Shown: piece after piece, positions 53,743-64,000 of the stretch
How the letters are laid out: every line of letters begins with the position of its first letter
Position numbering within the stretch: position 1 is the stretch's first letter
Assembly: GCA_965240325.2 (NCBI GenBank)
Contig: OZ251227.1
Span: 372,001-436,000 of the forward strand
DNA: 64,000 nucleotides
Direction: 5' to 3'
From: Rebecca billardiae RCC1528
Taxonomy: Eukaryota; Haptophyta
Translations under genes and position numbers: made by a program
Notes under the pieces: generated by a model
What the model saw: only the letters and a program-made list of their open reading frames with translations
Databases searched by the model: none
What the model was told of the DNA's origin: nothing

Positions 53743-54360
53743 CTACTTCCACTCCACAAAGTCAACGTTGAGCATGTTCTTGAGCTTGGAGAACGGGCCT
53801 TGCTTCTTTTTCATCTCGTCGCGCATCGCAGTCATCTCCGGCCAGATCTCAGCGAGGTCAGAGTCGGCAAGGATGCGAATGAACTGCTGCTCAGGGTTGT
53901 CGGTGGACTGGATGAAGGCTTGCAGCCTCTGGAGCGCGTCCTCCTTCGAGCCCAGCTTGAGGAGGCAGCACGCAATATTGTACTCGGCAATGGCCAACTG
54001 AGCCGGGGATGCAAAGCGCGTCTCCACCAATCCGCGAGGGTTAGGTGGCTGGCTCTTGTCACCGGGGGTCTGCGAGCCAGGCGACATGCGCACAACGTCG
54101 TAGCCTGCGCCAGGCAAGCCTTTGGCCTCCTCGAAGCGCTTCATCGCCGCCTCAAAGTCCCCAGCCGAGAAGCACGCGAGCGCCAGCTTCTCAGCCTCCT
54201 CGTACGTCTTCGGCTTTGGTGGGCTCGGTGGAGGCGGCGGGGCGGGGGTTTCGCTCATGCCAACGCGTGCGTGTGGACTCATACGGCTCGCGACCAGCCG
54301 CTCCGACGCCAGTAGCCTGACGTGACCGCATGTCAGCGCCACGACAAGCGCGGCGAGCAT
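53743..54360 (-). CDS. Small TPR-like protein, possibly organelle-targeted
   Basis: 205 residues from the ATG at 54360; a second candidate ATG at 54258 (MSETPAP) would give 171 residues. Seen: a hydrophobic N-terminus (LAALVVALTCGHVRLLA) that could be a signal segment, a Pro-rich linker (APPPPPSPPKPKT), then helix pairs YEEAEKLALACFSAGDFEAA (about residues 50-69) and AIAEYNIACCLLKLGSKEDA (about 120-139), both with the spacing of tetratricopeptide repeats, and a conserved-looking C-terminus (FSKLKNMLNVDFVEWK). Known: TPRs mediate protein contacts; similar short proteins occur in plant plastids. Location is inference. Confidence 0.7.
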   Translation of the reverse strand: MLAALVVALTCGHVRLLASERLVASRMSPHARVGMSETPAPPPPPSPPKPKTYEEAEKLALACFSAGDFEAAMKRFEEAKGLPGAGYDVVRMSPGSQTPGDKSQPPNPRGLVETRFASPAQLAIAEYNIACCLLKLGSKEDALQRLQAFIQSTDNPEQQFIRILADSDLAEIWPEMTAMRDEMKKKQGPFSKLKNMLNVDFVEWK

Positions 54361-54440
54361 ACCCACGTGCGTTCGGCGGTCCGGTTCTCGGGTTGTGCCG
54401 GGCTCGAGGAGCCAGCGTAGCGTTCGTGGCGGGCGAAAGC
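54361..54440. promoter_or_regulatory. Probable bidirectional promoter, TPR and unknown-protein genes
   Basis: 80 bp between divergent ATGs if the upstream TPR start is used, 182 bp with the downstream one. No core element was recognised. Confidence 0.4.
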
Positions 54441-55614
54441 ATGGCGGCGCGAGTCGAGGCCGAGCGACTGGACAACCTACTCGAGAACGTGTGCGGCGTG
54501 GATGTGCGCTCGCTCGGTGCGTGCGCCGCGCCCATGCACGTGCGTGCGCGCTATGCCCCTTGCCGACACCCACCCCCGCGCCCTTCGCGATGGTGCGTTT
54601 GCGCCGCCACGCCGCGCAGCAATCGACAGCGCAGCGCGACCGGATGAAGCGCGCGTGCGCACCTATTTCCTGAGCTTTGCACGCAAGTACGCAGACATCG
54701 GCGCCTCCAACGACTACCCAGAAGCTGATGCCACCGCTCTCCGCCTGCTCGACGTGCTTCTGAGCGTGCGTCCGGACGACCTCGGCGCGCTTACACTGCG
54801 CGCGGAAGTGCGCCAGCGCGGCGGCGACGAGCAGGACGCACTCGATGCGCTCCAGGAGTTGGATCTGGCGCGACGGCTCTCGATATCAGGGCGTTCGTCG
54901 CTCACTCCTTCTGCCGGCATGCACACGCCTCGCCCCTCGCCGCTGCGCCCGGCCAACCAGGGCGCACCCCTCAGCAGCTGCGCTCGGCTGGCAATTGGCA
55001 CACCCATGACCTCCGCGCGCGGCAGCGGTGTGCCCGCACCGCCGTGGGCGTCGGCAGCGTTCACGCCGTCCGCGAGCCAGCCCCGTTCTGCGTGCAAGTC
55101 TGTCGCCGGCCTCGCCCCTACGGCCACGCAGCCTTCGCCGCTGGCCACCCCGACTGTGCCGTCGACACCGCTTGCGCGTGGCCGTGGCGCCAGCGCGCCC
55201 GGCCACTCAGCCGGGACGTCGGCGGGGGCATCGAGCGCGGCGAGCCCGGCGCGCATGTCGGCCTCACGTGGCGTGCTCGGCCGCAAGGGAGGGCCGCCGC
55301 CTTCCGCCGGCGGCGCGCAGAGCGCCGCGGAGGTGCTCGCCGCTGCGCGCTCACCTCGCGCAGGCGCACCGCCGTCGCCAGCGCCAGGAACACCCTTTTC
55401 CACGAACAGCGCGCAGCACAGCGCTGCCGGGCTGACTCGCGCCGGCGCCGCCTCGAGCGCAGCACAGCTGCAGACAGAGATCCGCCAGTGGAGCCGCCAG
55501 TTGGGGCGTCTGCAGGCGGCCGGCAGGAGCTTCCGCGAGCGTTCTGGGCCCGAATCGGAATGGGTCAGGAACTACCCGGGTGCTTCGGATTCGCCAGCTT
55601 TGCGCGCAGCCTAA
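54441..55614 (+). CDS. Unknown protein with helical N-terminus and Ser/Pro/Ala-rich tail, two exons
   Basis: Exons 54441-54516 and 54635-55614; donor GTGCGT, acceptor CAG, phase 1, 351 residues. Exon 1 reads MAARVEAERLDNLLENVCGV, which makes this start more likely than frames beginning inside the intron. Seen: helical region to about residue 105 (RTYFLSFARKYADIG, ATALRLLDVLLSVRPDD, LTLRAEVRQRGGDEQDALDA) that could hold one or two degenerate TPR units; then a long low-complexity stretch rich in Ser, Pro, Ala, Gly and Thr with many SP/TP sites; finally a helix AQLQTEIRQWSRQLGRLQAA (about 309-328). The family is not recognised. The tail suggests a phosphorylated scaffold; that is inference. Confidence 0.6.
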
Positions 55615-55949
55615 TGTCGGGCCTCATTGGCGTCCCTGTGGCCTGTCCGTGAAACTGATGACATGGCCGGCGTGGCCGGGGGGGGGGGGGGGCGGGGCAC
55701 CCTGACCCAGCCGCCGGCGCCGTCGGGCGTGGGCGTGGGCCACCGCCGTGGGGACTTATAATAGCCGCCACTGGCACTGCCCGCGCGGCTGCGGGCCTTA
55801 GGTTATACCGGGGTACGGCCTGCGTTCCGGCCTATGCCAAGTATGATATGAGACTTATGCGCGGCATCGCAGCATTGTATAATTTGTAATCAGTCGTCGT
55901 ATTATTTGTATACGCGACATAATCAGACAGCATTCATCAGTACGTAGTC
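55615..55949. other. Spacer with 15-base G run
   Basis: 335 bp between the unknown-protein gene and element E3. An uninterrupted G run at 55678-55692 continues as CGGGG, about 65 bp after the stop codon. AT-rich DNA follows up to the edge of E3. No gene was recognised. Confidence 0.6.
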
Positions 55950-57663
55950 ATGGCCCGCGGTGCAGGGCGGAGCGCGCAGCGTGGAGCCCGCACCAGCGGG
56001 CCCGAACCACGTTTCAAAATAAAGATCTTTGATCAAGAAAAAAGGGACGGGGGGCGATTTTTAGGGCTGGCGGAGACCGAGTTTCGAGTTTTTGAGATCG
56101 CATAGAGAGGTCTATTAGGCCGAAAATAAGCGCGTCCAGCTGATTCCCTTAAGTAAAGTGCGATCTGGACGTCAGCTGGACGTGACATTAGTGTAACGGT
56201 TCGTTACGAGCGCGATTTTAAGTATGAGATTGCCGCCAACCGCCAACCGATAAAAACGGCAAGGCAAGGGCTCGGGAAACTTGATCACTTGTAAATGTGA
56301 ATAGTAAAATGCTCTCCCCGAGCGCGCCTGTCGCCTCGCAGGCCGCGCGTCTCGCCCTCTCCTCGCTCCGCTCTCCCCGAGGCTGAGCTCGCGGCCCGCC
56401 TGTCACCTCGCAGGCGCGCGCCACGGACACATGCGCGACGAGATCGCGGCGGGGGCGGCGAGATCGCGGCGGGGGCGACGGGCAACAACCTGCCCGCGGG
56501 CGCGTTCGTCACTCGAGGAGCAGCGCGCAAGGGCGAGCCGAGTCCGGAGCACGCGAGCTCGTCGCTCGCCGACCGGAGCAGAGCGCGCCGCCCGCCGCCG
56601 CCGAGCGAGCGGCGCGGCAGAGCTGATGAGCCGGATGCGCCCGGAGCTCGCGCGGCTGAAGGGCGAGCTCGAGCACGCGAGCTCGCGCCTCGACGCCGAG
56701 CGCGAGCTCCTCCTCAACTCGGTCGACGGCGGCGCGGAGGTCCGGCAGCAGCGTGAGGACTCACAGACAGTGTGAGTGAGCCGCGCGCAGCTCAGCCTGC
56801 CGCTGGCAGCCGCCGTCTTCGAGGCCGACGCGGCGGAGGAGGCGGCGGGCGAGCACGGCGGCGCGGTGGAGCAGGCGCGCACGCGCGGCGGCAGGCGCGA
56901 CGCGCCGCTCGCCTCGTTCCACCGCCCCGAGCTCCGCTCGGTCGGTCTCGGTGCGCGGCTGCGCAGCCGGCAGGCCGGCGGGCCAGCAGTCTGCAGTGGC
57001 GCGCGCTCTCGCTCTGCCGGCACGAGGCGTGCCGGCTGAGCAACCAGCGGCCCGTCGTCGAGCGCATGGCGCAGGGCGAGTACCTCAAGCAGGTGCGCCC
57101 GCTCGCGCGCACGCGCCGGCTCGCGCTCTCGCTCTGCCGGCACGAGGCGTGCCGGCTGAGCAACCAGCGGCCCGTCGTCGAGCGCATGGCGCAGGGCGAG
57201 TACCTCAAGCAGGTGCGCCCGCTCGCGCGCACGCGCCGGCTCGCGACCAGCGGCCCTTCGTCGAGCGCATGGCGCAGCGCGAGCACCTTGCAAGCTGAAG
57301 CAGGTGCGCCCGCACGCGCGCACGCGCCGGCCCGGCGCCGCGCGGCGCCTCTCGCCCTCTCGCCCTGCGCGCGCCGCCGCCTCGCTTCCCCGCGCGGCCC
57401 GTCCGCGCCTCTCGCCCTGCGAGCGCGCCGCCCCGCTTCCCCGCGCGGCCCGTCCGCTGGTGTCCCATGCCACCCTTGGCCGTGCGCGCCCGCATACTCG
57501 CGCCGAGTCCGAGACTCGGTCTCGGGTCTGACTCTCCCTCTCAGAGTGGCTGAACTGTCTTTCTGACTCGGACTGACTGACTCGTCAGTCTCATTCTCAA
57601 CCACTGCGCCGCGGGCCCCGAACTGCGTTGGTTCTACGGAAAAGGACCGCGGAACGCGGTCAT
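55950..57663 (+). mobile_element. Dispersed repeat element E3 (E1/E3 subfamily)
   Basis: 1.71 kb. It starts ATGGCCCGCGGTGCAGGGCG and ends with the hairpin GACCGCGGAACGCGGTCAT. The first about 300 bp are the module shared by all four copies. Inside are frames of coding-like composition: RPELARLKGELEHASSRLDA (about 56630-56690), LPLAAAVFEADAAEEAAGEH (about 56800-56860, matching E1) and WRALSLCRHEACRLSNQRP, the last within a 120-bp tandem duplication at about 57002-57241. They look like pieces of a host coiled-coil gene carried in the element. No transposase was seen. Confidence 0.75.
57002..57241 (+). repeat. 120-bp perfect tandem duplication inside E3
   Basis: 57002-57121 and 57122-57241 are the same 120-bp unit side by side. 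The unit keeps an open frame (RLALSLCRHEACRLSNQRPV...), since 120 is a multiple of three. E1 has one copy of the matching segment (about 3338-3440), so the duplication is specific to E3. Confidence 0.9.
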
Positions 57664-57856
57664 ATTGCTGTATATATATATTGTATATCACATGCTGACA
57701 CTATTATGTCGGTCTGTCATGGCAATGCCAATGGTTGTGCGGGTGCCGACGGCCCACTGCCCACTGCCGCCACTGCGCTGGTCAGGAGTAAAGTCTGAGC
57801 CGCTTGATGCGCTTCTGCGGGGCCCGACGCCGCCTATTCGACGCAGCATGGTTCAT

Positions 57857-60106
57857 TCAGGCGCCGGCCGTGCCCGCCGCGCTGGCGGTCCCCGCGGTTG
57901 CGCTCGCGGCCGCCGAGCTCAGCAGCGCGTCCTTCTCGCCGCTGTTCATGCGCGTGACCAAGGACGGCGCAGCGACCTTCACCTTCGGGAAGAAGGCGAG
58001 CAGCGACATCGAGCCGCGCAGCACATCGCTGTTGTGCACGTGGTTGATCTCCGCGCGCTTGATCAGGTTCTCCACGCGGTCGTTCAGCTTGAACGTCTCG
58101 AAGACGTGCTGGTCCGGGGCGACCGCGAGCAGCGCCTTGATCGCGTTGTGCTGCACCGCGCCCTGCATCGGGTGCTCCTCCATCGCCATCGCGATCACGT
58201 CGGCGGCGCGCTGCGTGACGAAGGTGTCGGACAGCTTCGGATCTGCGCGCGGGGGCACGGGGACGGCGCCCGGACGGGGCGCGCACGCGGCACGTGGTCA
58301 GTGCGACGGTGCCGGCACGCGCGCTCGTGGGCGGCGCGTCGCGGGCAGCGTGGCGCGCACGTGAGAGCATCAGCGAGCGGATGGCGCCGCAGCCGTGCTC
58401 CTGCACGAGCGAGTGGCGCGGCATGTCGCGCATGGCCTTGCACGTGAGCACAAGCGCCTGGGCCGCGATCGCTATGCTGCGCTTCTTCTGCTCGGCACTC
58501 TGCTCCACCGTGCTGGCCTTGCGGCCGCGCGCCGCCCCCCTGCTGTCGTCGGCCGTTGTGCGCTTGCGCCCGCGCGGACCGCCTGCGCGGCCGCCGCCCG
58601 CCCTGGCCTGCAACGACCGGAGCAGCGGCGCGGAGCGCGCCTGCGCGGCGGCGCCACGCGCACCCCGCCCGCCGCTGGGCGCCTCGCCACCCTCGCCGCC
58701 CTCCCCGCCCGCCGCCGTCGCGTTGCCGGAGCCGATCGGCGGGAGCGCGGGCGAGGGCGTGGCTGCGGCTGCCGCGTGCTGCTTGGGCCTGCCGCTCGGC
58801 GGCGGCGAATGCGCGCCCTCGCCCGCGGCCGCGCCGTCGGCGGCGGCGGCGGCGATCGGCGTGGGCGAGTTCAAGATGCCCGCGGGCGCGTCCGCCTGCA
58901 GGTCCGCCATCTCGGCGCCGATGATCACGCGCAGCGCGCCCGCCGCGTTGTACAGCAGCATCCGGTGCGCGGCGATGATGCGCGCGGGCGCGAGGTTGCC
59001 GCGCTCGTTCGGGTGGCGCGCGATGGCGCGCAGGATGAGGTGGGTGGCGCCCGAGTCGGCGGCCTGCTCGCGCGAGGGGGCGTCACAGAACATGAGCTTC
59101 CACACGAAGCCGATCGCCGCGGACTGCACGTCCAGGTGGTCCTCGTGCACCTGCAGCGTGGTGAGCGCGAGCGAGAGCGCGCCCGCCTCCTTGAGCTGGC
59201 GCGCGTTCTCGTCCGCGGGCTTGACGGCGAGCAGCGAGGCCACGGCCATCCAGCCCTCGCGCTGGAGCTCGCGCTTGATCGGGAAGTCGCGCAGCGCCTC
59301 GAGCACGAGCAGCGGCACCGCGCGCGCGCCGCCCTGCGCCGTCGCCTCGTGGTGCGTGAGGATGGGCAGCAGGCTGTTCAGCCGCTCAACCTCCGCCTGC
59401 AGCGCCTCGAGCCGCGCCTGGCCCTCCTCCGTGCCCGCGGCCAGCGACTTGGCGTGCTCCTGCGCGCGCATGTACTCGGCGTGGAGCTCGAGCTTGCGCG
59501 CCTGCTCGCTCAGGATCGCGTTCTCCTCCTCCGCCTGCGCCTTGTTCAGCCGGCGCGACGCCTCGAGCTCCTCGGCCATCCGCGTCTCCTCCGCGCCCTG
59601 CTCGGACACGAGCTCGGCGTACCGGCGCTCCAGCTCGAGCGCGGCGTCCTTCTGCTTGTCGATCTCGCTCTTGAGGTAGACGACCACCTCCTTCTGGTCC
59701 TCCCGCTCCTTCTCCTTGCTCAGGCGCAGCTCCTCCATCAGCTCCCACACCTCCACCACGCGATCGTTGCTGCGCGCGCACGACGCACGGCGGGAGCAGC
59801 AGGGGTTGGAGGCTGGGGGGGAGCGGCATGGGCCTGGGGAACGCGCACGAGGGGCGGAGCGGCGCGCACCCCTTCTTCAGCTTCTCCTGAAGGTGCTCTA
59901 CTTGTAGTCGCATCTCCTCGCGCTCGAGCTCGGTGACCGGCGGCCTGCGCGCACAAGTGCCAGACCGGCCGCGCGGTGCGGAACGCGTGAGCAACGCGGC
60001 GCGCGGCGCAGAGCGGCCTGCAGGCGCGCGCGCGACGCACGACATGCGCGTACGCGAGGAGTTCCTCCTCCGGTGGCGGAGGCTCCGCCTTCTTCTTCGG
60101 CGGCAT
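57857..60106 (-). CDS. Coiled-coil plus ARM-repeat protein, four exons (flagellar-type?)
   Basis: Exons on the minus strand: 60106-60054, 59944-59870, 59769-58361, 58242-57857; all phases join, 640 residues. Donors are GTACGC, GTGCGC and GTGCGC. Seen: MPPKKKAEPPPPEEE start, a coiled coil from about residues 20 to 145 (TELEREEMRLQVEHLQEKLK, LELERRYAELVSEQGAEETR, ARLEALQAEVERLNSLLPIL), then armadillo-like helices (EALRDFPIKRELQREGWMAV, HEDHLDVQSAAIGFVWKLMF, IIAAHRMLLYNAAGALRVII), a low-complexity insert (about 305-415), and more ARM-like helices to the end (DVIAMAMEEHPMQGAVQHNA). The start and mixed architecture recall flagellum-associated proteins; that is a guess. The gene is divergent from HisIE by 79 bp. 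Confidence 0.72.
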
Positions 60107-60185
60107 CGTTCAGTCTCGTGCGAGGGGCTCCCTTGGATCAGTGCCGCCGGTCGGCAGGCGCCATTGTTGTGATCCAGCTCAAGAC
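60107..60185. promoter_or_regulatory. Probable bidirectional promoter, coiled-coil/ARM and HisIE genes
   Basis: 79 bp between divergent ATGs, the shortest such gap in the window. No core element was recognised. Confidence 0.45.
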
Positions 60186-62019
60186 ATGAAACGCAACAGC
60201 CGCTCCCGGACTCTGGATGAGGTCCGGATTGGGACCCGCCACCATTGCCTCACCCTCACTCACGTCGACGCGCTCGTCGCCATGCTGACGCCCATCTTGC
60301 CCGTGGGCGCCGACGGGCGGCTGGAGCTGCCGCCGGTCTGCGCCACCGGCGCGCCGCCGGAGCGCACGGAGACCCTCACGCTCGCCAAGAGCCTCGCCTT
60401 CTGCGGCGATGTCGAGCTCAGCCTGAACACGCCGCTGCCGCCCGCGGATGCATCGGCCGAGGTGCTCGAGCTGATGCACTCGACGCACTGCTGGGTCGGC
60501 CCGCTCGGACTCACCACGTCATCCGAGCCGATCGTCGTGGACTGGCTCGACAAGGGCGCCCGCGCCGTCCTCATCGACCCGGTCACCTCCTCCACCGACC
60601 CGACAGAGATGCGCACGATGCTCTCGGCGCTGCCCAAGGACCGGCTGGCGCTCGTGGTGTGCTGGGAGGGCGCGCGCACGAAGCAGGGGCTGCAAGCCGC
60701 GGTGAAGGAGGCGAGCACGCGTCTCCTCGCCGGCGGCACCGCCGAGCTCACCGACGTCGTCGGCACGCTGCACGTGCGCATCGCGTCGCCGCCGACGAGC
60801 CGCTCCGGCGCCGCAGCGGAGACGGGCGCGGCGGTGGGCGAGCTGCTGCGAGCGCTCGGGCGCGCACTCGGCGTGCGCATGCGGCTCGGCTTCGACGGTG
60901 CGCCGCCGAGCGTCGCCGACGTCGGCGCGCTGCACACGCTCGACGTGTCGGCGCACGCGACGGTCGCGCTCGCCACGCCGCGCGAGCAGAAGGTGTCGAT
61001 GCAGGCTCCGGCCTCCGTGGCCGCGGCGGTGGTGGCGTGCGCGCGCACGGACCGCTCCGACGGGCTGCTCACGACGGTGGTGGTGGACGAGTCGGGCATC
61101 TGCCTCGGCCTCGTCTACTCCTCCGCCGAGAGCGTCCAAGAGTCCGTGCGCGTCGGGCGCGGCGTGTACTACAGCCGCTCGCGCTCGTCGCTGTGGCGCA
61201 AGGGCGACACGTCAGGCGCGTGGCAGCAGCTCGTGGCGATCGCGGTGGACTGCGACTCGGACGCGCTGCGGTACACGGTGCGGCAGCACGGCACGCCGCC
61301 CGCCTTCTGCCACCTCGGCACGCGCACGTGCTGGGGCGAGGCGGGCGGGCTGTACCACCTGCAGCAGACGCTGGCCGAGCGCCTCAAGAGCGCGCCCGCC
61401 GGCAGCTACACCAAGAAGCTCTTCGACGACCCGACGCTGCTGCGGCACAAGCTGCTCGAGGAGGCGCAGGTGCGCGCGGCGCGCGGCGCGCGGCGCGGCG
61501 GGCGGGCGCGCGAGGGCCACGCGGCGGCTCACCCGCCCCCCCCGCCGCCCCCTGCTCGCAGGAGCTGATCGAGGCGACCGAGCCGGACCACGTGGCGGCG
61601 GAGGCGGCTGACGTGTGCTACTTCATGCTCACGCGCTGCGTCGCCGCGGGCGTCACGATCGCCGACATCGAGGCGCATCTCAAGTGCGCCTGCGCGCGCG
61701 CCGGCGCGCGCGCACCGCCGCGGCGGCTTCGGCGTTGCGGCGAACTCACACGGCCGTGCCCCGGCGGCGCCACCCGCCCGCCCGCGCGTGCGTCCACGGC
61801 CGCAGCCGGCGCTCGCTCAAGGTGAAGAGGAGGCCCGGGCTGGCCAAGCCTGCTCGCGTCAAGGCGGCGGAGGAGGCGCTGGCGCAGCCCAAGCGCGGCG
61901 CGCCCGCGGCGGACCCGAGCGTGCTCCGCGCCGGCCGGCTGCGCTGCGCGACTGTCGTCGGCGCGAGTGCGCTGCTGGCTGGCCTCCTCACCATCGCCAG
62001 CAAGGCGCGCGCAGCGTGA
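60186..62019 (+). CDS. hisIE: Bifunctional histidine-biosynthesis enzyme HisIE with fungal-type N-terminal domain, three exons
   Basis: Exons 60186-61469, 61562-61683, 61806-62019; phases join to 539 residues. It would catalyse hydrolysis of phosphoribosyl-ATP (HisE) and ring opening of phosphoribosyl-AMP (HisI). Seen: residues about 20-250 form an extra domain (VDWLDKGARAVLIDPVTSS) like the non-catalytic N-terminus of fungal His4; HisI at about 285-395 with YYSRSRSSLWRKGDTSG, DCDSDALR and CHLGTRTCW, the zinc and substrate residues; HisE at about 395-475 with LYHLQQTLAERL, LLEEAQELIEATEPD and AAEAADVCYF, then the typical tail NRRSLKVKRRPG. A hydrophobic segment lies near the end. No HisD domain follows, unlike fungal His4. 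The plastid is the usual site in algae, but no clear targeting peptide is visible. Confidence 0.88.
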
Positions 62020-62265
62020 ACAAACGTCCCACGAGCGACGCCGAGGGGCCCGCGAAGGAGTACTTGCGTGCGACGGACCGTGACTCGTGAGCCGAGGGCG
62101 CCAGCCGCGCCAGGGCATCCTCGCCCGCGCCCCCCCACGCCATCTGCACAGGCAGGACCGCATGCCCACAGGCTGCGCAGCCGGCGGACGACGCGGTATT
62201 CTAGCAGAACGCGAATATATGTATATATGTATATACATATATACATATATATATACTATATAGTT

Positions 62266-63920
62266 ATGGCCCGCGGTGCAGGGCGGAGCGCGCAGCGTGG
62301 AGCCCGCACCAGCGGGCCCGAACAACGTTTCAAAAAGATCTTTGTTCAAGAAAAAAGGGACGGGGGACGATTTTCATGGCTGGAGGAGACCGAGTTTCGA
62401 ATTTTGAGACCCTCTCTAACATGCATCACGGCCGAAAAAGGTCGCGCCCACGGCAAGTTCATAGTAAAGCGTGGAGTGACGCCCGTCCAAAAAACTTCAC
62501 GCCCTTTAGGATCCCTAACGTAACGAACCGTTACAAGCGATTTTTCCGGCCAATGAGATTGCAGCAAGGTCCAAGGAGCGATGACGTATCTAGATAGAGA
62601 TTGCCGCGAACCGATGTGACCATGTACGTCCCTTGAATCAGTTGAATCAACTATTCAATCGCGCCGTGTCTGTATCAGGAGCCGACGAGGCAAGGGTCAG
62701 TAGCGACAGTAGCCGATGGGCCAACCTCGGCGAATCTCAATACTATCTGACACCGGAGCGGGAGCCGGGGCGCCGGCGGGCCCGCGTTTTCTACGCCACG
62801 GCTGCGGCGAGACCGCGAGAGGATGAGGCGAGCTGACGAGCGACCGACGGGTGAGGACGGCGATGGGCAGGTGCGCGCGGCGAGTTGCGCCTGGAGCGCG
62901 CGGCTGCGGCGGGTCCCGACTGCCGTCGACATCGCGTTCGTGCCCCCGCTCACTCCGCGCGCCCCCGCCGCCCCGTGTCGATGCCTGCGCGCGGCCGCGC
63001 GCCGGTCGGCGCCGCGGCGCCCCGGCCGCGCCGCGGCAGCCGCCCTGTATTCGGGCTCTCGCAAGCTCGGGGGCAGCGGCGCCTGATGCCGGACTGATCG
63101 ATCTCTGAGTCTTCGACTTCACCACGCGCCGCCCTTGCCATGCCTTTCCGGGGAGCGCCGACGATCCGAGTCCATCGTCGACCGGTCGACTCTGAGCGAG
63201 GGCTACGCCTCGGAACTGAACGGTACTCTACGAGGAGGACGAGCTGCGCGGGCGACGGTGGTGCGTGACGTCCCCAGAGCTGGCTGTGCCTCTGCAACGC
63301 GTGCCGAGCCTGATCGAGGTGTGTCAGCCCGTGCACGCGCGGCGTGCGCGAATGATCTGTGACTGGTGCCCAGTCGCACCTCCGACCTCGGCACCGTGCT
63401 CCCTCGGGCTGTCAGCTCCGCGTGGCCTGGCGTGCACGTCGAGTTGCGCTCATGCGTCGATCACGCCTCGCGCCCGCCTGTCGGCCGTCGCGCAGGCGCT
63501 GGTCGAACCCTACTCGGACCAGTGCAAATCACCTAACTATCCTGGCGCTGCCGCGGTGCGCGGTGACCCGCGGCGGGACAGCGGTCAGTCAGCAGCAGCG
63601 GCCCGAACGAATCCGCGGCCCCGCACCGTGCTCCCTGGCTGTCAGCTTCGCGTGGCCTGGCGTGCACGTGGAGTCGCGCTCATGCGTCGATCACGCCTCG
63701 TCGCATCCGCCTGTACACAATCGGCGCCGCGCCGGCGGCTGCGAAGTGCGCCGATGGGCCCGCGCCCCGGGCGCGGCGGGCGGCGGCGCGCCGCTGGAGT
63801 CTAGTTGTACGGGCATGCAACTCCGGGTCTGTCAATAGACGACTGCGATGGAGGGTGCACCGCCACCGCGGGCCCTGAACTACGTTCGTTCTACGGAAAA
63901 GGACCGCGGAACGCGGTCAT
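62266..63920 (+). mobile_element. Dispersed repeat element E4 (E2/E4 subfamily)
   Basis: 1.66 kb. It starts ATGGCCCGCGGTGCAGGGCG directly after an AT-rich tract (TATATGTATATAC type) and ends with the GACCGCGGAACGCGGTCAT hairpin. The interior is an inverted match of E2. Within it, two direct copies of about 85-100 bp (about 63395-63490 and 63626-63715) share GCATGCGTCGATCACGCC-like words. No transposase was seen. Low-complexity frames across it are not taken as genes. Confidence 0.75.
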
Positions 63921-64000
63921 ATCGGAGATTCGGAGCCACCCAACGGTTACTACTCCTAGCTATATAGGCCGCCGGTGTCAATAGTAGTTAGATAGTAGTG

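Noticed and set aside
55950-56250. The shared E module as a tRNA-derived SINE
   Set aside because: GGTTCG on one strand resembles a B box, but there is no A box at proper spacing and no poly-A or simple-repeat tail common to the copies.

Overview
The window is GC-rich eukaryotic nuclear DNA. Most protein-coding genes show either no intron or short introns (about 80-290 nt) that nearly all begin GTGCG and end in CAG. Two proteins carry an N-terminal hydrophobic stretch; one of them is followed by an ASFAP-like motif, the plastid bipartite signal type of algae with red secondary plastids. Together with the coiled-coil/ARM protein, the fungal-type HisIE and the AT-rich (TA)n intergenic spacers, this suggests a unicellular alga, most likely a haptophyte; that placement is inference. 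No bacterial operon, rRNA, tRNA or CRISPR was seen.

Layout. 1-2450: a partial JmjC gene and a patatin-like lipase gene, both on the minus strand. 2961-5086: a repetitive element (E1). 5308-12433: a divergent pair, a DDT/WHIM nuclear protein (minus) and a QSOX-type sulfhydryl oxidase (plus). 12587-13594: a small element with 18-bp terminal inverted repeats. 13851-36308: the centrepiece, two tandem plus-strand genes of about 3100 and 3000 codons that share an identical eight-exon structure. Each encodes a long divergent N-terminal region, a UIM-like motif, a UBZ-type zinc finger, a KH or KH-remnant segment, a proline-rich linker and a C-terminal USP (C19) deubiquitinase domain. They are diverged over most of their length, but the last about 1.47 kb, introns included, is almost identical. 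A 1.55-kb foldback with roughly 600-bp arms lies between them.

36645-51049: compact, mostly head-to-head gene pairs: PHAX-domain protein / predicted plastid membrane protein; GNAT acetyltransferase / coiled-coil protein; monoglyceride-lipase-like hydrolase / F-box-RCC1 protein; GH99 endomannosidase-like protein / multi-pass transporter; then a saposin/canopy-like protein ending in QDEL. (TA)n tracts fill the spacers. 51792-63920: three more copies of the repeat family (E2, E3, E4) around two further divergent pairs: TPR protein / unknown protein, and coiled-coil-ARM protein / HisIE histidine-biosynthesis enzyme.

Working together: the oxidase, the QDEL protein and the GH99 enzyme all point to the secretory pathway (disulfide formation, ER-luminal folding, N-glycan trimming). 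The two giant USPs form a clear paralogous unit. The remaining genes look like unrelated housekeeping neighbours packed around shared bidirectional promoters of about 80-220 bp. Exon boundaries were set by hand from splice signals and reading phase; no similarity search was run.
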